A stretch of 41,508 nucleotides of DNA, taken from Acidobacteriaceae bacterium (GTDB taxonomy: Bacteria > Acidobacteriota > Terriglobia > Terriglobales > Acidobacteriaceae). The notes under the pieces were generated by a model. It ran no database searches. It was given only the letters and a program-made list of their open reading frames with translations, and was not told where the DNA came from. The translations under genes and the position numbers were made by a program. The number at the start of each line of letters is the position of its first letter. Within the stretch, counting starts at the first letter, position 1. Location of the stretch: positions 1 to 41,508 of the forward strand of contig JASHPM010000065.1 in assembly GCA_030038115.1 (NCBI GenBank), given 5' to 3'. Below, in pieces: positions 1 through 8,975 of the stretch.

Positions 1-25
1 AGTTCGAATCTCTCCGGGCGCACCA
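1..25 (+). tRNA. 3' end of a tRNA (T-loop, acceptor 3' strand, CCA); 5' part lies outside the window; isotype not determinable (possibly Arg)
   Basis: agTTCGAATctctccgggcgcaCCA: T-loop TTCGAAT, 7-nt acceptor 3' strand CGGGCGC, discriminator A, encoded CCA. Confidence 0.85.
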
Positions 26-131
26 TATCCGGACGTCCTTCCACGCAATCCCTGCTCGTCCTCCGGTATATAGTTCTCGTCGTCCCGAGAACTCGCGTGC
101 AACCACTGTGTATTTTGCGGAGGCGCCCTGT

Positions 132-1685
132 ATGATTCACCGCCTGATCCTGTACGTTTCGTTTCTTGCTTTTTGTGGAGCTTCCCTCAGCCTCACCGCG
201 CAGGCGCAGAAACTCTCTTCTCTCGGCGCCTTCGAAGGCCAGTCCGACGTCGGCTCCGTCACCCCGCCGGGCACGGCCACTTACGATCCGGCCACGGATA
301 CATATACCCTCACTTCTGCCGGCGCCAACCTGTGGGGCACGACCGACGGCTTCCACTTCCTCTGGAAGAAAATGTCCGGCGACGCGGTCTTCACTGCCGA
401 CATCGATTTCCCGGACACCGCCGGCGAGCACAGCCCGCACCGCAAAGCGATCCTCATTTTTCGCCAGACCCTGGACCCAAGCTCCGCCTATGCCGACGTG
501 GCCCTGCACGGCATCGGGCTTACCGCGCTCCAGTACCGTCGCAACGCCGGCAACATCACCGAAGACCTCGAATTGACCAACAACCTCGACCTCGCCGCGC
601 CCCGTCGCCTCCGCATCGAAAAACGCGGGGATACCTTCACCGTCTATCTCGCTTCATCCCTCAATGCACCGCTCCATCCGATCGGCGCCCGCGCGCAGGT
701 TCATCTTGGAGAGCCCTTTTACGTCGGCATTGGCCTCTGCTCCCATGACCCCAACAGAACTGAGAGAGCCGTCTTCTCCCACGTCACCCTGGAAAAGCCT
801 GCGCCACTTCCCTCGACCCTCGCCCTCTACAGCACCCTTCAGACCATCGGGGACGATGCCGATTTCCGCCGCGACGCCATCGTCTGGTCAGCTCAGGGCC
901 ACTTCGAAGCGCCCAACTGGACCCACGACGGCAAAACCCTGATCTTCGATCAGGACGGCAAAATCATGACCGTTCCGGCCGACGGCGGCACACCGCAGCC
1001 TCTCGACATCGGTGACGCGACTCACTGCAACGGCAGCCATGGCCTCTCGCCGGACGGAACGCTTCTCGCTATCAGCTGCGCCACGCCGGGCAAACCGGAA
1101 TCCCGCGTCTACATCGTCCCGGTCGGCGGCGGCACGCCGCGCCTCGTCACCGAGCATCCCAATTCCTACTGGCACAGCTGGTCGCCCGACGGCAAAACCA
1201 TCATCTTCACGCGACCCGACCGCGGCGCCAGCAATATCTACGCCATCTCCGTCCAGGGCGGCGAAGAGCACGCCCTCACTACCGGTACCGGCATCAGCGA
1301 CGATCCCGACTGTTCCCCCGATGGCCGGTACATCTACTTCAACTCCGACCGCGGCGGCTCCATGCAGATCTGGCGCATGCATCCCGATGGCAGCGCCCCT
1401 GAGCAGATCACCAGCGACGACTACGTCAACTGGACGCCCCACGTCTCGCCCGATTGCAAATCCATCGTCTTCATCAGCTATGAGAAGGGAACGACCGGCC
1501 ATCCCGCCAACCAGCCCATCGCGCTGCGCATCCTGTCGCTCGACGACCGCAGGATTCACATCCTCTTCCAGCTCGTTGGCGGCTCAGGCACTATGAACGT
1601 TCCCTCGTGGGCGCCGGACAGCCACCACCTCGCCTTCGTGAGCTATCAAATGCTGCCCGCGCAGGAGAATTCAGGCCCTCAATGA
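132..1685 (+). CDS. secreted TolB/PD40-like beta-propeller protein with N-terminal DUF1349-like/concanavalin-like region
   Basis: ORF with signal peptide (MIHRLILYVSFLAFCGASLSLTAQAQ); repeated 'SPDGK.I.F...R.G..NIY' propeller motifs; start at 132 rather than 108. Confidence 0.8.
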   Translation: MIHRLILYVSFLAFCGASLSLTAQAQKLSSLGAFEGQSDVGSVTPPGTATYDPATDTYTLTSAGANLWGTTDGFHFLWKKMSGDAVFTADIDFPDTAGEHSPHRKAILIFRQTLDPSSAYADVALHGIGLTALQYRRNAGNITEDLELTNNLDLAAPRRLRIEKRGDTFTVYLASSLNAPLHPIGARAQVHLGEPFYVGIGLCSHDPNRTERAVFSHVTLEKPAPLPSTLALYSTLQTIGDDADFRRDAIVWSAQGHFEAPNWTHDGKTLIFDQDGKIMTVPADGGTPQPLDIGDATHCNGSHGLSPDGTLLAISCATPGKPESRVYIVPVGGGTPRLVTEHPNSYWHSWSPDGKTIIFTRPDRGASNIYAISVQGGEEHALTTGTGISDDPDCSPDGRYIYFNSDRGGSMQIWRMHPDGSAPEQITSDDYVNWTPHVSPDCKSIVFISYEKGTTGHPANQPIALRILSLDDRRIHILFQLVGGSGTMNVPSWAPDSHHLAFVSYQMLPAQENSGPQ

Positions 1686-1690
1686 GGGCC
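1674..1690 (+). terminator. GC-rich hairpin spanning the stop codon of the preceding CDS
   Basis: GGCCCTC-AAT-GAGGGCC perfect 7-bp stem; no U-tract. Confidence 0.3.
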
Positions 1691-1786
1691 ACCACACAAT
1701 TTCACTTACGCAGGCGGTGCAGACGTTGAAGCAACAGACTCCACCCCGAACCCGAATATCCGTCGGTTCTCCTGGCTGAACTCGCC

Positions 1787-2062
1787 TCACACCGGCAGCA
1801 GCCGGCCAATGATAAGTCCGATCCTTCCCCTCTTTCCCAGCCGTATCCCAAGGTCCTCGGCCGCTTCAAGCTGCATGCCAAGTCTCTCAGCAAAAACCGC
1901 GGTCGTGGCCCCGGTGTCAATATAGGACTGGACGTGCACAATCGGTACGCCAAAAGCGTCCGCTACACTGGCGGACGCACGTCCGTTCACCAGGTCATCT
2001 GCGTCCGTGACGGTGAGTCGCATTGTCTCGGCGATACCCGCGTCGACCATGATTCCCTCCAC
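1787..2062 (-). CDS. small ORF with a DTGA motif, possibly a retropepsin-like aspartic protease fragment
   Basis: VHVQSYIDTGATTAVFAERLG resembles the catalytic-site region of retropepsin-like proteins, but only ~38 residues follow the motif. Confidence 0.3.
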   Translation of the reverse strand: MEGIMVDAGIAETMRLTVTDADDLVNGRASASVADAFGVPIVHVQSYIDTGATTAVFAERLGMQLEAAEDLGIRLGKRGRIGLIIGRLLPV

Positions 2063-2333
2063 TTTGGATGCTTAGAAATTAGGCGTCCGCCTCAAGGGCA
2101 GGCTGTGATGGCAGTCACATCTGGCATGGAAACAGTAACCTCCCCCCGGCGGCGCGCCCCCCCACTCGTTCCATCCACCCGTCAGCGAACGCCTTTGCCC
2201 TCGTCCAAAAACCTTGAAGGAGCCGGAACCCCTCCCGGTTAACGGCCCTCCCTGAGCCGCGCGCCATCCCCCACACGTGCCGTCCCGTTCTCGTCCCCGC
2301 TGTGCTACTATGCCCACACTCGGAGACATCTTC

Positions 2334-3341
2334 ATGACAGGCGAGCAAAACTGGGCGTCTTCGGAGAGCCTCGCGCAGACTACTTCCGGTTACGACCTGA
2401 GGCCTCTTTCAACCGGCGAGGTTCTCGACCGCACCTTCCAGCTCTATCGCTCCCGATTCGCCCTTTTTGCCAGCCTGGCCGCACTGCCCGCCGCCGTGCA
2501 GTTTATCAGCGGCGTTCTTCAGATCCTTCTCACCACCGGTGAGCGCGTCCTGCACGGCCTGCATCTCACGGTCATCAGCCGACCGATCCTTTCCGCCATC
2601 ATCGTCATCACCGGCTTTCTTGTGTACTTTGTCTGCTACGGAATCACCCAGGCGGCCACCACCTGGGCTGTCGCAGAGATTTATCTTGGCAAGCCTGCGT
2701 CCGTCAGCACCGCGTGGAAAGCCGCCACTGCCAACTGGGTCCGCTACGTACTGGTCACGCTGCGCCAGTATTGGAGCATCTGCTGGTGGTTGACCCTATC
2801 CGTCGCGATGTTTTTTGCCGTCCTCGCTCTCGTCCCGCGGCTGGGAGGCGGCGCGGTCATCGCCTTCGGAATCTTCTCGTTCATCTTTGGATTGCAGATG
2901 CTGGCCAGCTGCATTTACGCCATCTACGCCGCTATCCGCGTCTCGCTGGCCATCCCCGCCTCCGTCATCGAATCCCTGGGCGCCAACACCTCTGTCCGTC
3001 GCAGCATGTCCCTCCTCGTCGAGCGCAAGGGACGAATCTTTCTCCTCGGCCTGCTGGTCGTAGCCATGAGCATGATCATTGGGATCGTTCTTTCCCCGCT
3101 CACCTTTATTGCTTTCCGTGCCCACGGCGCGGAGCGCTACATTATTCAGATGGTCCAGCTCACCGGCACTTTTCTCAGCCGATTGCTCATCGGTCCGGTC
3201 GCCGCCATTGCTCTCTGCCTCTTTTATTTCGACGAGCGCGTCCGCCATGAGGGCTTCGACATCGAATTCCTCATGCTGCGCGCCGGTACCCCGCCTGCCA
3301 ACCCTGTTGCGGAGGGAAACACATCTCCGGAGCCGGCATAA
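2334..3341 (+). CDS. multi-pass membrane protein (GlpQ membrane-domain/DUF7544-like)
   Basis: 'STGEVLDRTFQLYRSRFALFASLAALPA' followed by several TM segments; first gene of the MoxR cluster. Confidence 0.65.
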   Translation: MTGEQNWASSESLAQTTSGYDLRPLSTGEVLDRTFQLYRSRFALFASLAALPAAVQFISGVLQILLTTGERVLHGLHLTVISRPILSAIIVITGFLVYFVCYGITQAATTWAVAEIYLGKPASVSTAWKAATANWVRYVLVTLRQYWSICWWLTLSVAMFFAVLALVPRLGGGAVIAFGIFSFIFGLQMLASCIYAIYAAIRVSLAIPASVIESLGANTSVRRSMSLLVERKGRIFLLGLLVVAMSMIIGIVLSPLTFIAFRAHGAERYIIQMVQLTGTFLSRLLIGPVAAIALCLFYFDERVRHEGFDIEFLMLRAGTPPANPVAEGNTSPEPA

Positions 3342-4330
3342 TTCGCACCCGCCGCGCGACTCTCGTCTTCGCCGCCGTCTGCATCTCTGGGTCCGCCTCT
3401 CTCCTTCGCGCGCAAACCACCCAGGTTACGGTCTCCGAGCAAATCCTGAAGAAAAGCACCCTCGCCGATTACACCAGCCACATTCAGGCTCTTCATGCCC
3501 TGGCTGCCGCCTGCGCGGAACAAGGCGCAGCCTGCGATCCTTCGAAGGTCGGCGCTGACGAGCGCGTCAGCCTCGCCAACCAGACTTCCTTCGATGCCCA
3601 CTATACATGGATCGGCGAAGCGCTCGACTCTGCGAAATCCCTGGCCGACCCAAAGCGAGCTGCTTTGATGACCGCCGTCGAAGCCCACCTCGACGCCGAC
3701 CTCGCCGATGCGCAGCCTCCATCCGCCACGCCTGACTTTGTCACCGCGCGCAAGGACGCCAACGCCATCCTCGGTGGCAGGGAATTCGACACTTCGAGCG
3801 AACCGTCCCTCCGCGACCGGATCATGGCTATCCTCTACCGCTGGCTCGATCGCCTCCTCAGCCACGTCGCCGCTTTCGGCGCCCGCTCGCCGTGGATCGG
3901 CCCAGTCCTCGAATGGTTCCTCGGCACCCTCGCCTGTGCGCTGCTGCTGGCGTGGGCCTTTCGCAGTGTGAACCGCCAGCGCGTCCGCATGCGCATCGAG
4001 GCCGCGCGCAACATCGAGCAAACCGACGAGCGCGTCCTCAACTGGATGCGCGAAGCTGAAGAACACGCCGCGCGCGAGCGCTTCCGCGATGCGGTCCACT
4101 GCCTCTACTGGGCCAGCGTTACAGCGCTCGAAGGTCGCCGCCTCTGGCAGCCTGATCGTGCCCGCACACCGCGCGAATACCTGCGCCTCCTGGACCCCGC
4201 ATCCTCCCTCGCTCCGCTCCTGCGCCGCCAGACATTCTCGTTTGAAAGCATCTGGTACGGCCTGCGCCCCGCCGCCCGCCTCGACTACGAAAACGCCTTG
4301 CAGATTCATCATCAGCTGAGGTCGGCATGA
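3323..4330 (+). CDS. DUF4129 domain-containing protein with signal peptide; probable non-canonical ATC start
   Basis: Frame open from 3251. No ATG/GTG/TTG before 3662. GGAGGG at 3311-3316 lies 6 nt before ATC at 3323, which opens (M)SGAGIIRTRRATLVFAAVCISGSASLLRAQ. C-terminal 'FRDAVHCLYWASVTALEGRRLWQPDRARTPREYLRLL' is DUF4129-like. Confidence 0.7.
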   Translation: MSGAGIIRTRRATLVFAAVCISGSASLLRAQTTQVTVSEQILKKSTLADYTSHIQALHALAAACAEQGAACDPSKVGADERVSLANQTSFDAHYTWIGEALDSAKSLADPKRAALMTAVEAHLDADLADAQPPSATPDFVTARKDANAILGGREFDTSSEPSLRDRIMAILYRWLDRLLSHVAAFGARSPWIGPVLEWFLGTLACALLLAWAFRSVNRQRVRMRIEAARNIEQTDERVLNWMREAEEHAARERFRDAVHCLYWASVTALEGRRLWQPDRARTPREYLRLLDPASSLAPLLRRQTFSFESIWYGLRPAARLDYENALQIHHQLRSA

Positions 4331-5538
4331 AAAAGGTCAGCGGCGACTGGAAATATCTTCTGATTTTCTCCGGCGTCGTTCTCCTTCTCATCATCGTCAC
4401 CGGCATTCTTGCGCCCGATCGTGCAGACCGCGACCCCATCCCCACCACCTGGAACAGCGGCGCCGCCGGAGCCAAAGCCGCATATCTGCTTCTCGGCCAG
4501 CTCGGCTACAACGAAGCCCGCTGGGAACGCCCCGAAGCCGAGCTCGCCACCATCGATGCTGCTCAAGCCACGCTCGTCCTCGCCGAGCCTTCACCCTCCT
4601 TCGCCGCCCTTACCGACAAAAACCGCCAGCAGCCTTTCAGAGATTTTCTCGCGCGCGGAGGCCGCATCGTCGCCACAGGCGCGACCATCGCCATCTTCCT
4701 GCCCGGTGCGAAGGTCGCCCCAGCCGATCGCCTGTACACCGACCTCTGCTTCACCAGCCCCCAGGGCCCCGATCCACTGGCCCGCGCCGGCGAACTGGAA
4801 ATGGCCGCCCCATATCAGTGGACTCGTGACGATCCCTCCGTGCGCATCGCGCAAAGATGCGGCGACGGAGCCGTCGTTGTCTCCTACTCGGTTGGCAGAG
4901 GCGAAGTCATCTGGTGGGCCTCGCCCACCCCGCTCACCAACCAGGGCCTTCATCAGGATGGCAACCTGCGCCTGCTTCTCGCCAGCGTCGGCGGCCCCGA
5001 TCACACTGTCTACTTCGATGAATACATGCACGGCATCAATCAAAGCCCCTGGACCGCCGCGCACGGAACGCCGCTCACCGGTATCATCGCGCAGACCTGC
5101 TGCGTCGCGGCGCTTCTTCTGTTCAGCTTTGCCCGCGGCAGCGGCCCCCATCGCGCGCTCGTGCAGCCGCCGCGCGCTTCGCCCCTCGAATTCGTCGAGT
5201 CCATGGGAGCTCTCTACGCCAAAGCTGGAGCCAGCCGGGTTGCCATCGCCGCTGCCGAGCGGCGTCTCACCGAATTTCTCGCGCACGAAGGCGGCATTCC
5301 CACGGAAACTCTCCGCTCCAGCCCCTCTGCCATCGCCGCCGCAGTCCAGGTGCGCTTCGGCTGCGACACCACCGCCCTCGCCGCCGATCTCGAAGCTGCG
5401 CGTCAGTCGGAATACGATAGTCCCAGTCCCGCCGCAGCCCTGGCGCAGGTCCGCCGCCTCGACCAGCACATCGCCACCCTGACCGATATGATTCGCAACC
5501 CGCAGCACAACATCCATCGAAACCAGAGAATTGCATGA
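4327..5538 (+). CDS. DUF4350 domain-containing membrane protein
   Basis: 403 aa; N-terminal TM then 'PTTWNSGAAGAKAAYLLLGQLGY'; ATGA overlaps with both neighbours. Confidence 0.8.
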   Translation: MKKVSGDWKYLLIFSGVVLLLIIVTGILAPDRADRDPIPTTWNSGAAGAKAAYLLLGQLGYNEARWERPEAELATIDAAQATLVLAEPSPSFAALTDKNRQQPFRDFLARGGRIVATGATIAIFLPGAKVAPADRLYTDLCFTSPQGPDPLARAGELEMAAPYQWTRDDPSVRIAQRCGDGAVVVSYSVGRGEVIWWASPTPLTNQGLHQDGNLRLLLASVGGPDHTVYFDEYMHGINQSPWTAAHGTPLTGIIAQTCCVAALLLFSFARGSGPHRALVQPPRASPLEFVESMGALYAKAGASRVAIAAAERRLTEFLAHEGGIPTETLRSSPSAIAAAVQVRFGCDTTALAADLEAARQSEYDSPSPAAALAQVRRLDQHIATLTDMIRNPQHNIHRNQRIA

Positions 5539-6512
5539 CCGAGATCGTCGAAAGCAACAGCGAAGTTCGCACCGTCCTCGCCATCTTCGAACAAGGGAAG
5601 TCCGAACTCGGCAAAATCATCGCCGGCCAAACCGAGCTCATCGAGCAGGCCATCCTCACCTTCCTCTGCGGGGGCCACGCGCTCGTGGAAGGCGTCCCCG
5701 GCGTAGCCAAGACCATGACCGTGAAAACGCTGGCCCGCTTCCTCGCGCTCGATTTTCGCCGCATTCAGGGCACACCGGACATGATGCCCGCCGACATCCT
5801 GGGCACCAGCGTCTTCTCTCTCAAAACCAGTGAATTCACCTTTCATCGCGGCCCCGTCTTCACGCAGTTCCTCCTCGCCGACGAAATCAACCGCATGCCG
5901 CCGCGCACCCAGGCCGCCCTGCTCGAAAGCATGGAAGAGCGCCAGGTCACCATCGACGGCGTCACTCACACCCTCGATGACTTCTTCACCGTCTTCGCCA
6001 CGCAAAACCCGCTCGAGTTCGAAGGCACCTACCCGCTCCCTGAGGCGCAGCTCGACCGTTTCCTCATCAAGATTCGCGTCAACTATCCCAGCAGCGCGGA
6101 AGAACGCACCGTTCTCGAGCGTCACCACGCCAAAGGTGACTCGCCGCAGTTCGAAACTCTCGAAATCGCCGCGGTCACGCCGCAGCAACTAATCGCCGCC
6201 CGCCGTGAACTCCACGCTGTCCGCGTCGAACCCGACCTCTTCGAGTATCTCCTCGCCGTCGTGCGCCGCACCCGCGAATGGCCTGCCATCACCCTCGGCG
6301 CCAGCCCGCGCGCTGCTGCGAACCTCCTCATCGTCGCCAAAGCTTACGGCGCCAAAGACGGCCGCGACTTCCTCATCCCTGACGACGTTAAGCAGGCCGC
6401 GCTGCCCTGCCTCCGCCATCGCATCATCCTCAAAGCCGAGGCCGAACTGGAAGGCTTCGACCCTGACCGCGTCATCACCGACGTTCTCGCCGCCACGCCT
6501 TTACCAAAATGA
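5535..6512 (+). CDS. MoxR family AAA+ ATPase
   Basis: 'HALVEGVPGVAKTMTVKTLARFLALDFRRIQGTPDMMPADILGT', 'LLADEINRMPPRTQAALLESMEERQVTIDG'. Confidence 0.95.
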   Translation: MTEIVESNSEVRTVLAIFEQGKSELGKIIAGQTELIEQAILTFLCGGHALVEGVPGVAKTMTVKTLARFLALDFRRIQGTPDMMPADILGTSVFSLKTSEFTFHRGPVFTQFLLADEINRMPPRTQAALLESMEERQVTIDGVTHTLDDFFTVFATQNPLEFEGTYPLPEAQLDRFLIKIRVNYPSSAEERTVLERHHAKGDSPQFETLEIAAVTPQQLIAARRELHAVRVEPDLFEYLLAVVRRTREWPAITLGASPRAAANLLIVAKAYGAKDGRDFLIPDDVKQAALPCLRHRIILKAEAELEGFDPDRVITDVLAATPLPK

Positions 6513-7981
6513 TCCAGACCCTCATTCCGGCCCCGGCAAGCGCGGAAGCGCGTTTCCCCGGTCGCTTTGGAATCTTTGGCGCAACCACCCTCACTGCCCG
6601 TTCGCTGCTGCTCTTCCTCGCTGGCCTCCTCTGTGCCGTCCCCGGCTTCTTCGGGCTCCACTGGGTCGCGCTCCTGCTCGCCTGGAATGCAGTTGTCCTC
6701 CTGCTCGTCCTCTTCGACCTGTCGTCGCTGCCGCCTCCTTCCGTCATCGGCGTCACCCGCTCCTTCATCGACTCGCCCGTCCTCGGCCGTGATACCCGCA
6801 TTGAACTGCAGGTCCAGCAAGCGACCAACAGCATCCTGCCCATTCAAATCTCCGACGACCTGCATCCAGCTCTTGCCCAGCTGCCGCCCTCCGGCTTGCT
6901 CGCCGTTTACCCCCGCGATCCTACCCGCATCGTCTTCACTGTCACCCCCAATCGCCGCGGCGATGTTTCACTCGGCGCCATCTGGCTCCGCTGGCCCGGT
7001 CGTCTTCGCCTCGTCGAACGCCGCGCCTCCGCCCGCCCCGCGCAGAAAATCCGCGTCTATCCTGCTATGGAGCGCTCCGCCGACGATACGGCACTGTATC
7101 TGTTACGAATTCGCCAGATCGAACTGCAGCGTCGCCGTCTTCGCCTTACCGGCACCGGGCGCGAATTCGACCACCTTCGCGACTACCGCGCCGGCGACGA
7201 GATGCGCAACATCTCCTGGCCCGCGACCGCCCGCCGCGTCAAAATCGTCACGCGCGAATTCACCACCGAGCGCAGCCAGCAGGTCTGGATCGTCCTCGAT
7301 GCCGGCCGGCTCTCCGGCACCGTCTTCGAGCTCCGCCGTGCCGCTCCGGCCTCCGGTCCGTCCTCACGCACGCCCACCTTCCGCGACGCCGCCTCCGACG
7401 AATCTTTTCTCCTCAGCCTCACCCAGCTCGATCAGGCCTGCGGTGCCGGGATCGCCCTTGCGCAAACCGTCATGCAGGCGGGTGACAAAGCCGGTCTGCT
7501 GGTCTACGGCCGCGGCATTCAGCAGCAGCTTCTCCCCGCCACCGGAGCGTCCGCGTTGCGTACTATGATCGACTCGCTTTCCACAGCGCGCGTCGAGGGC
7601 TCCGAGGCAGATCATCTCCGTGCTGCCACTCGTCTCGGCCAGCTCCAGCGCCGCCGCAGCCTGATTCTTTGGATCACCGAAATGGCCGACAGCGCCCGCC
7701 GCCCCGACGTAGCCAACGCCGCCGTCGACCTCGCCCGCCGTCATCTCGTTCTGCTGGTCGTCCTCAATCACCCGGAGATTCACGCCACCGCCGCACGCGA
7801 GCCGCGCACCGCCGCACAGATGTTCGAGTCCGCCGCCGCGCAGGAAGTCATCGAGCGCCGCCGCCAGATCCTCGCCGGCCTGCGCGCCAAAGGCGTCCTC
7901 GTCGCCGAAACCACCCCCGGCGCGCTCCGTACCGACGCCATTAATGAGTATCTGGAAGTGAAGGCGCGAGGCCTGCTGTAG
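6509..7981 (+). CDS. DUF58 domain-containing protein
   Basis: 490 aa; 'GTGREFDHLRDYRAGDEMRNISWPATARRVKIVTREFTTERSQQVWIVLDAG' is a DUF58 hallmark; ATGA overlap with moxR. Confidence 0.92.
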   Translation: MIQTLIPAPASAEARFPGRFGIFGATTLTARSLLLFLAGLLCAVPGFFGLHWVALLLAWNAVVLLLVLFDLSSLPPPSVIGVTRSFIDSPVLGRDTRIELQVQQATNSILPIQISDDLHPALAQLPPSGLLAVYPRDPTRIVFTVTPNRRGDVSLGAIWLRWPGRLRLVERRASARPAQKIRVYPAMERSADDTALYLLRIRQIELQRRRLRLTGTGREFDHLRDYRAGDEMRNISWPATARRVKIVTREFTTERSQQVWIVLDAGRLSGTVFELRRAAPASGPSSRTPTFRDAASDESFLLSLTQLDQACGAGIALAQTVMQAGDKAGLLVYGRGIQQQLLPATGASALRTMIDSLSTARVEGSEADHLRAATRLGQLQRRRSLILWITEMADSARRPDVANAAVDLARRHLVLLVVLNHPEIHATAAREPRTAAQMFESAAAQEVIERRRQILAGLRAKGVLVAETTPGALRTDAINEYLEVKARGLL

Positions 7982-8948
7982 TTTTCGCAACCGCTGCGCT
8001 CTGCTGTGCTGGTTCATAGCTTAGCCACAATCCCAGGCCCAGCAACAACACCGCACCAGTCAGAAACTTCACCACCACCGGCGCGCCCGAAGGCGACAGA
8101 AACCCCTCCAGCGTTCCTGCAATCACCAGCAGCGGAACCGTCCCCGCCACCAGCCGAATCGCATCCACCGCCGCCCTCGCCAGCGAATCGCGCCGCGTGT
8201 AAATCCCGGGAAACAACATCCCCGCGGCCAGCCGCAGCCCCGCGCCCCCGGCAATAAAAATGCTGGGCAACTCCAGCGCTCCATGTGAAGCCACAAAGCT
8301 CCACAGATCAAGAGCCATTCGCGCCTGTGCACACGCCGACGCCACCACGCCCAGTTGCAGGCCGTTGAAGAACAGCAGATACAGCGTGCCCAGTCCGGCC
8401 AGCATTCCGCCGGCGAAGGTCATAAACCCCACGCTGATATTGTTCGTCATAATCCACGTCGACGCCTGTGGCTTCATGCTCAACAGGCTGTGCGTCCACA
8501 TCTCGTGCCGCTCAATCGACGAGCTCAGCACCGGCCCCAGCAGTATTCGCGCAAACGCGGGCCGGCTGATCGTCAGCAGCGTCCCCAGTGCCGCCCCCGC
8601 CAGGAAAATCATCACCGACACAGCTACATAAGGAAAGAGCCGGCGAAAAATCCGCGGATACTCCACCGCGAAGAATTGCCAGATCTGCCGCGCCTCCAGC
8701 TTTCTCCCTGAGTACACGCGATTATGTGCCCGCGCCAGAAGCAGGTTGAGATATTCTTCCTGGGTGCGAGACCCGCGATCCGCGCGGACCGCGGACAAAT
8801 CCTGGGCCACCTGCCGGTAGAGCAGCCCCAGCTCGCGCAGTTCGTCGCCGGACAGTGATTTCAACCCTGACGATTCCGCCTGGACCAGAAGCACATCCAG
8901 GCGTTGCCACAGACTCTGCCGTTGTTCGATCCAGTGATTGGAAATCAT
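7941..8948 (-). CDS. SpoIIM (stage II sporulation protein M) family membrane protein
   Basis: MISNHWIEQRQSLWQRLDVLL...; 'NNISVGFMTFAGGMLAGLGTLYLLFFNGLQLG' and 'SHGALELPSIFIAGGAGLRLA' are SpoIIM-like; 41-nt convergent overlap with the DUF58 gene. Confidence 0.85.
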   Translation of the reverse strand: MISNHWIEQRQSLWQRLDVLLVQAESSGLKSLSGDELRELGLLYRQVAQDLSAVRADRGSRTQEEYLNLLLARAHNRVYSGRKLEARQIWQFFAVEYPRIFRRLFPYVAVSVMIFLAGAALGTLLTISRPAFARILLGPVLSSSIERHEMWTHSLLSMKPQASTWIMTNNISVGFMTFAGGMLAGLGTLYLLFFNGLQLGVVASACAQARMALDLWSFVASHGALELPSIFIAGGAGLRLAAGMLFPGIYTRRDSLARAAVDAIRLVAGTVPLLVIAGTLEGFLSPSGAPVVVKFLTGAVLLLGLGLWLSYEPAQQSAAVAKTTAGLAPSLPDTH

Positions 8949-8975
8949 GCCGGCATCACGCCCGAGACCCTGTCG

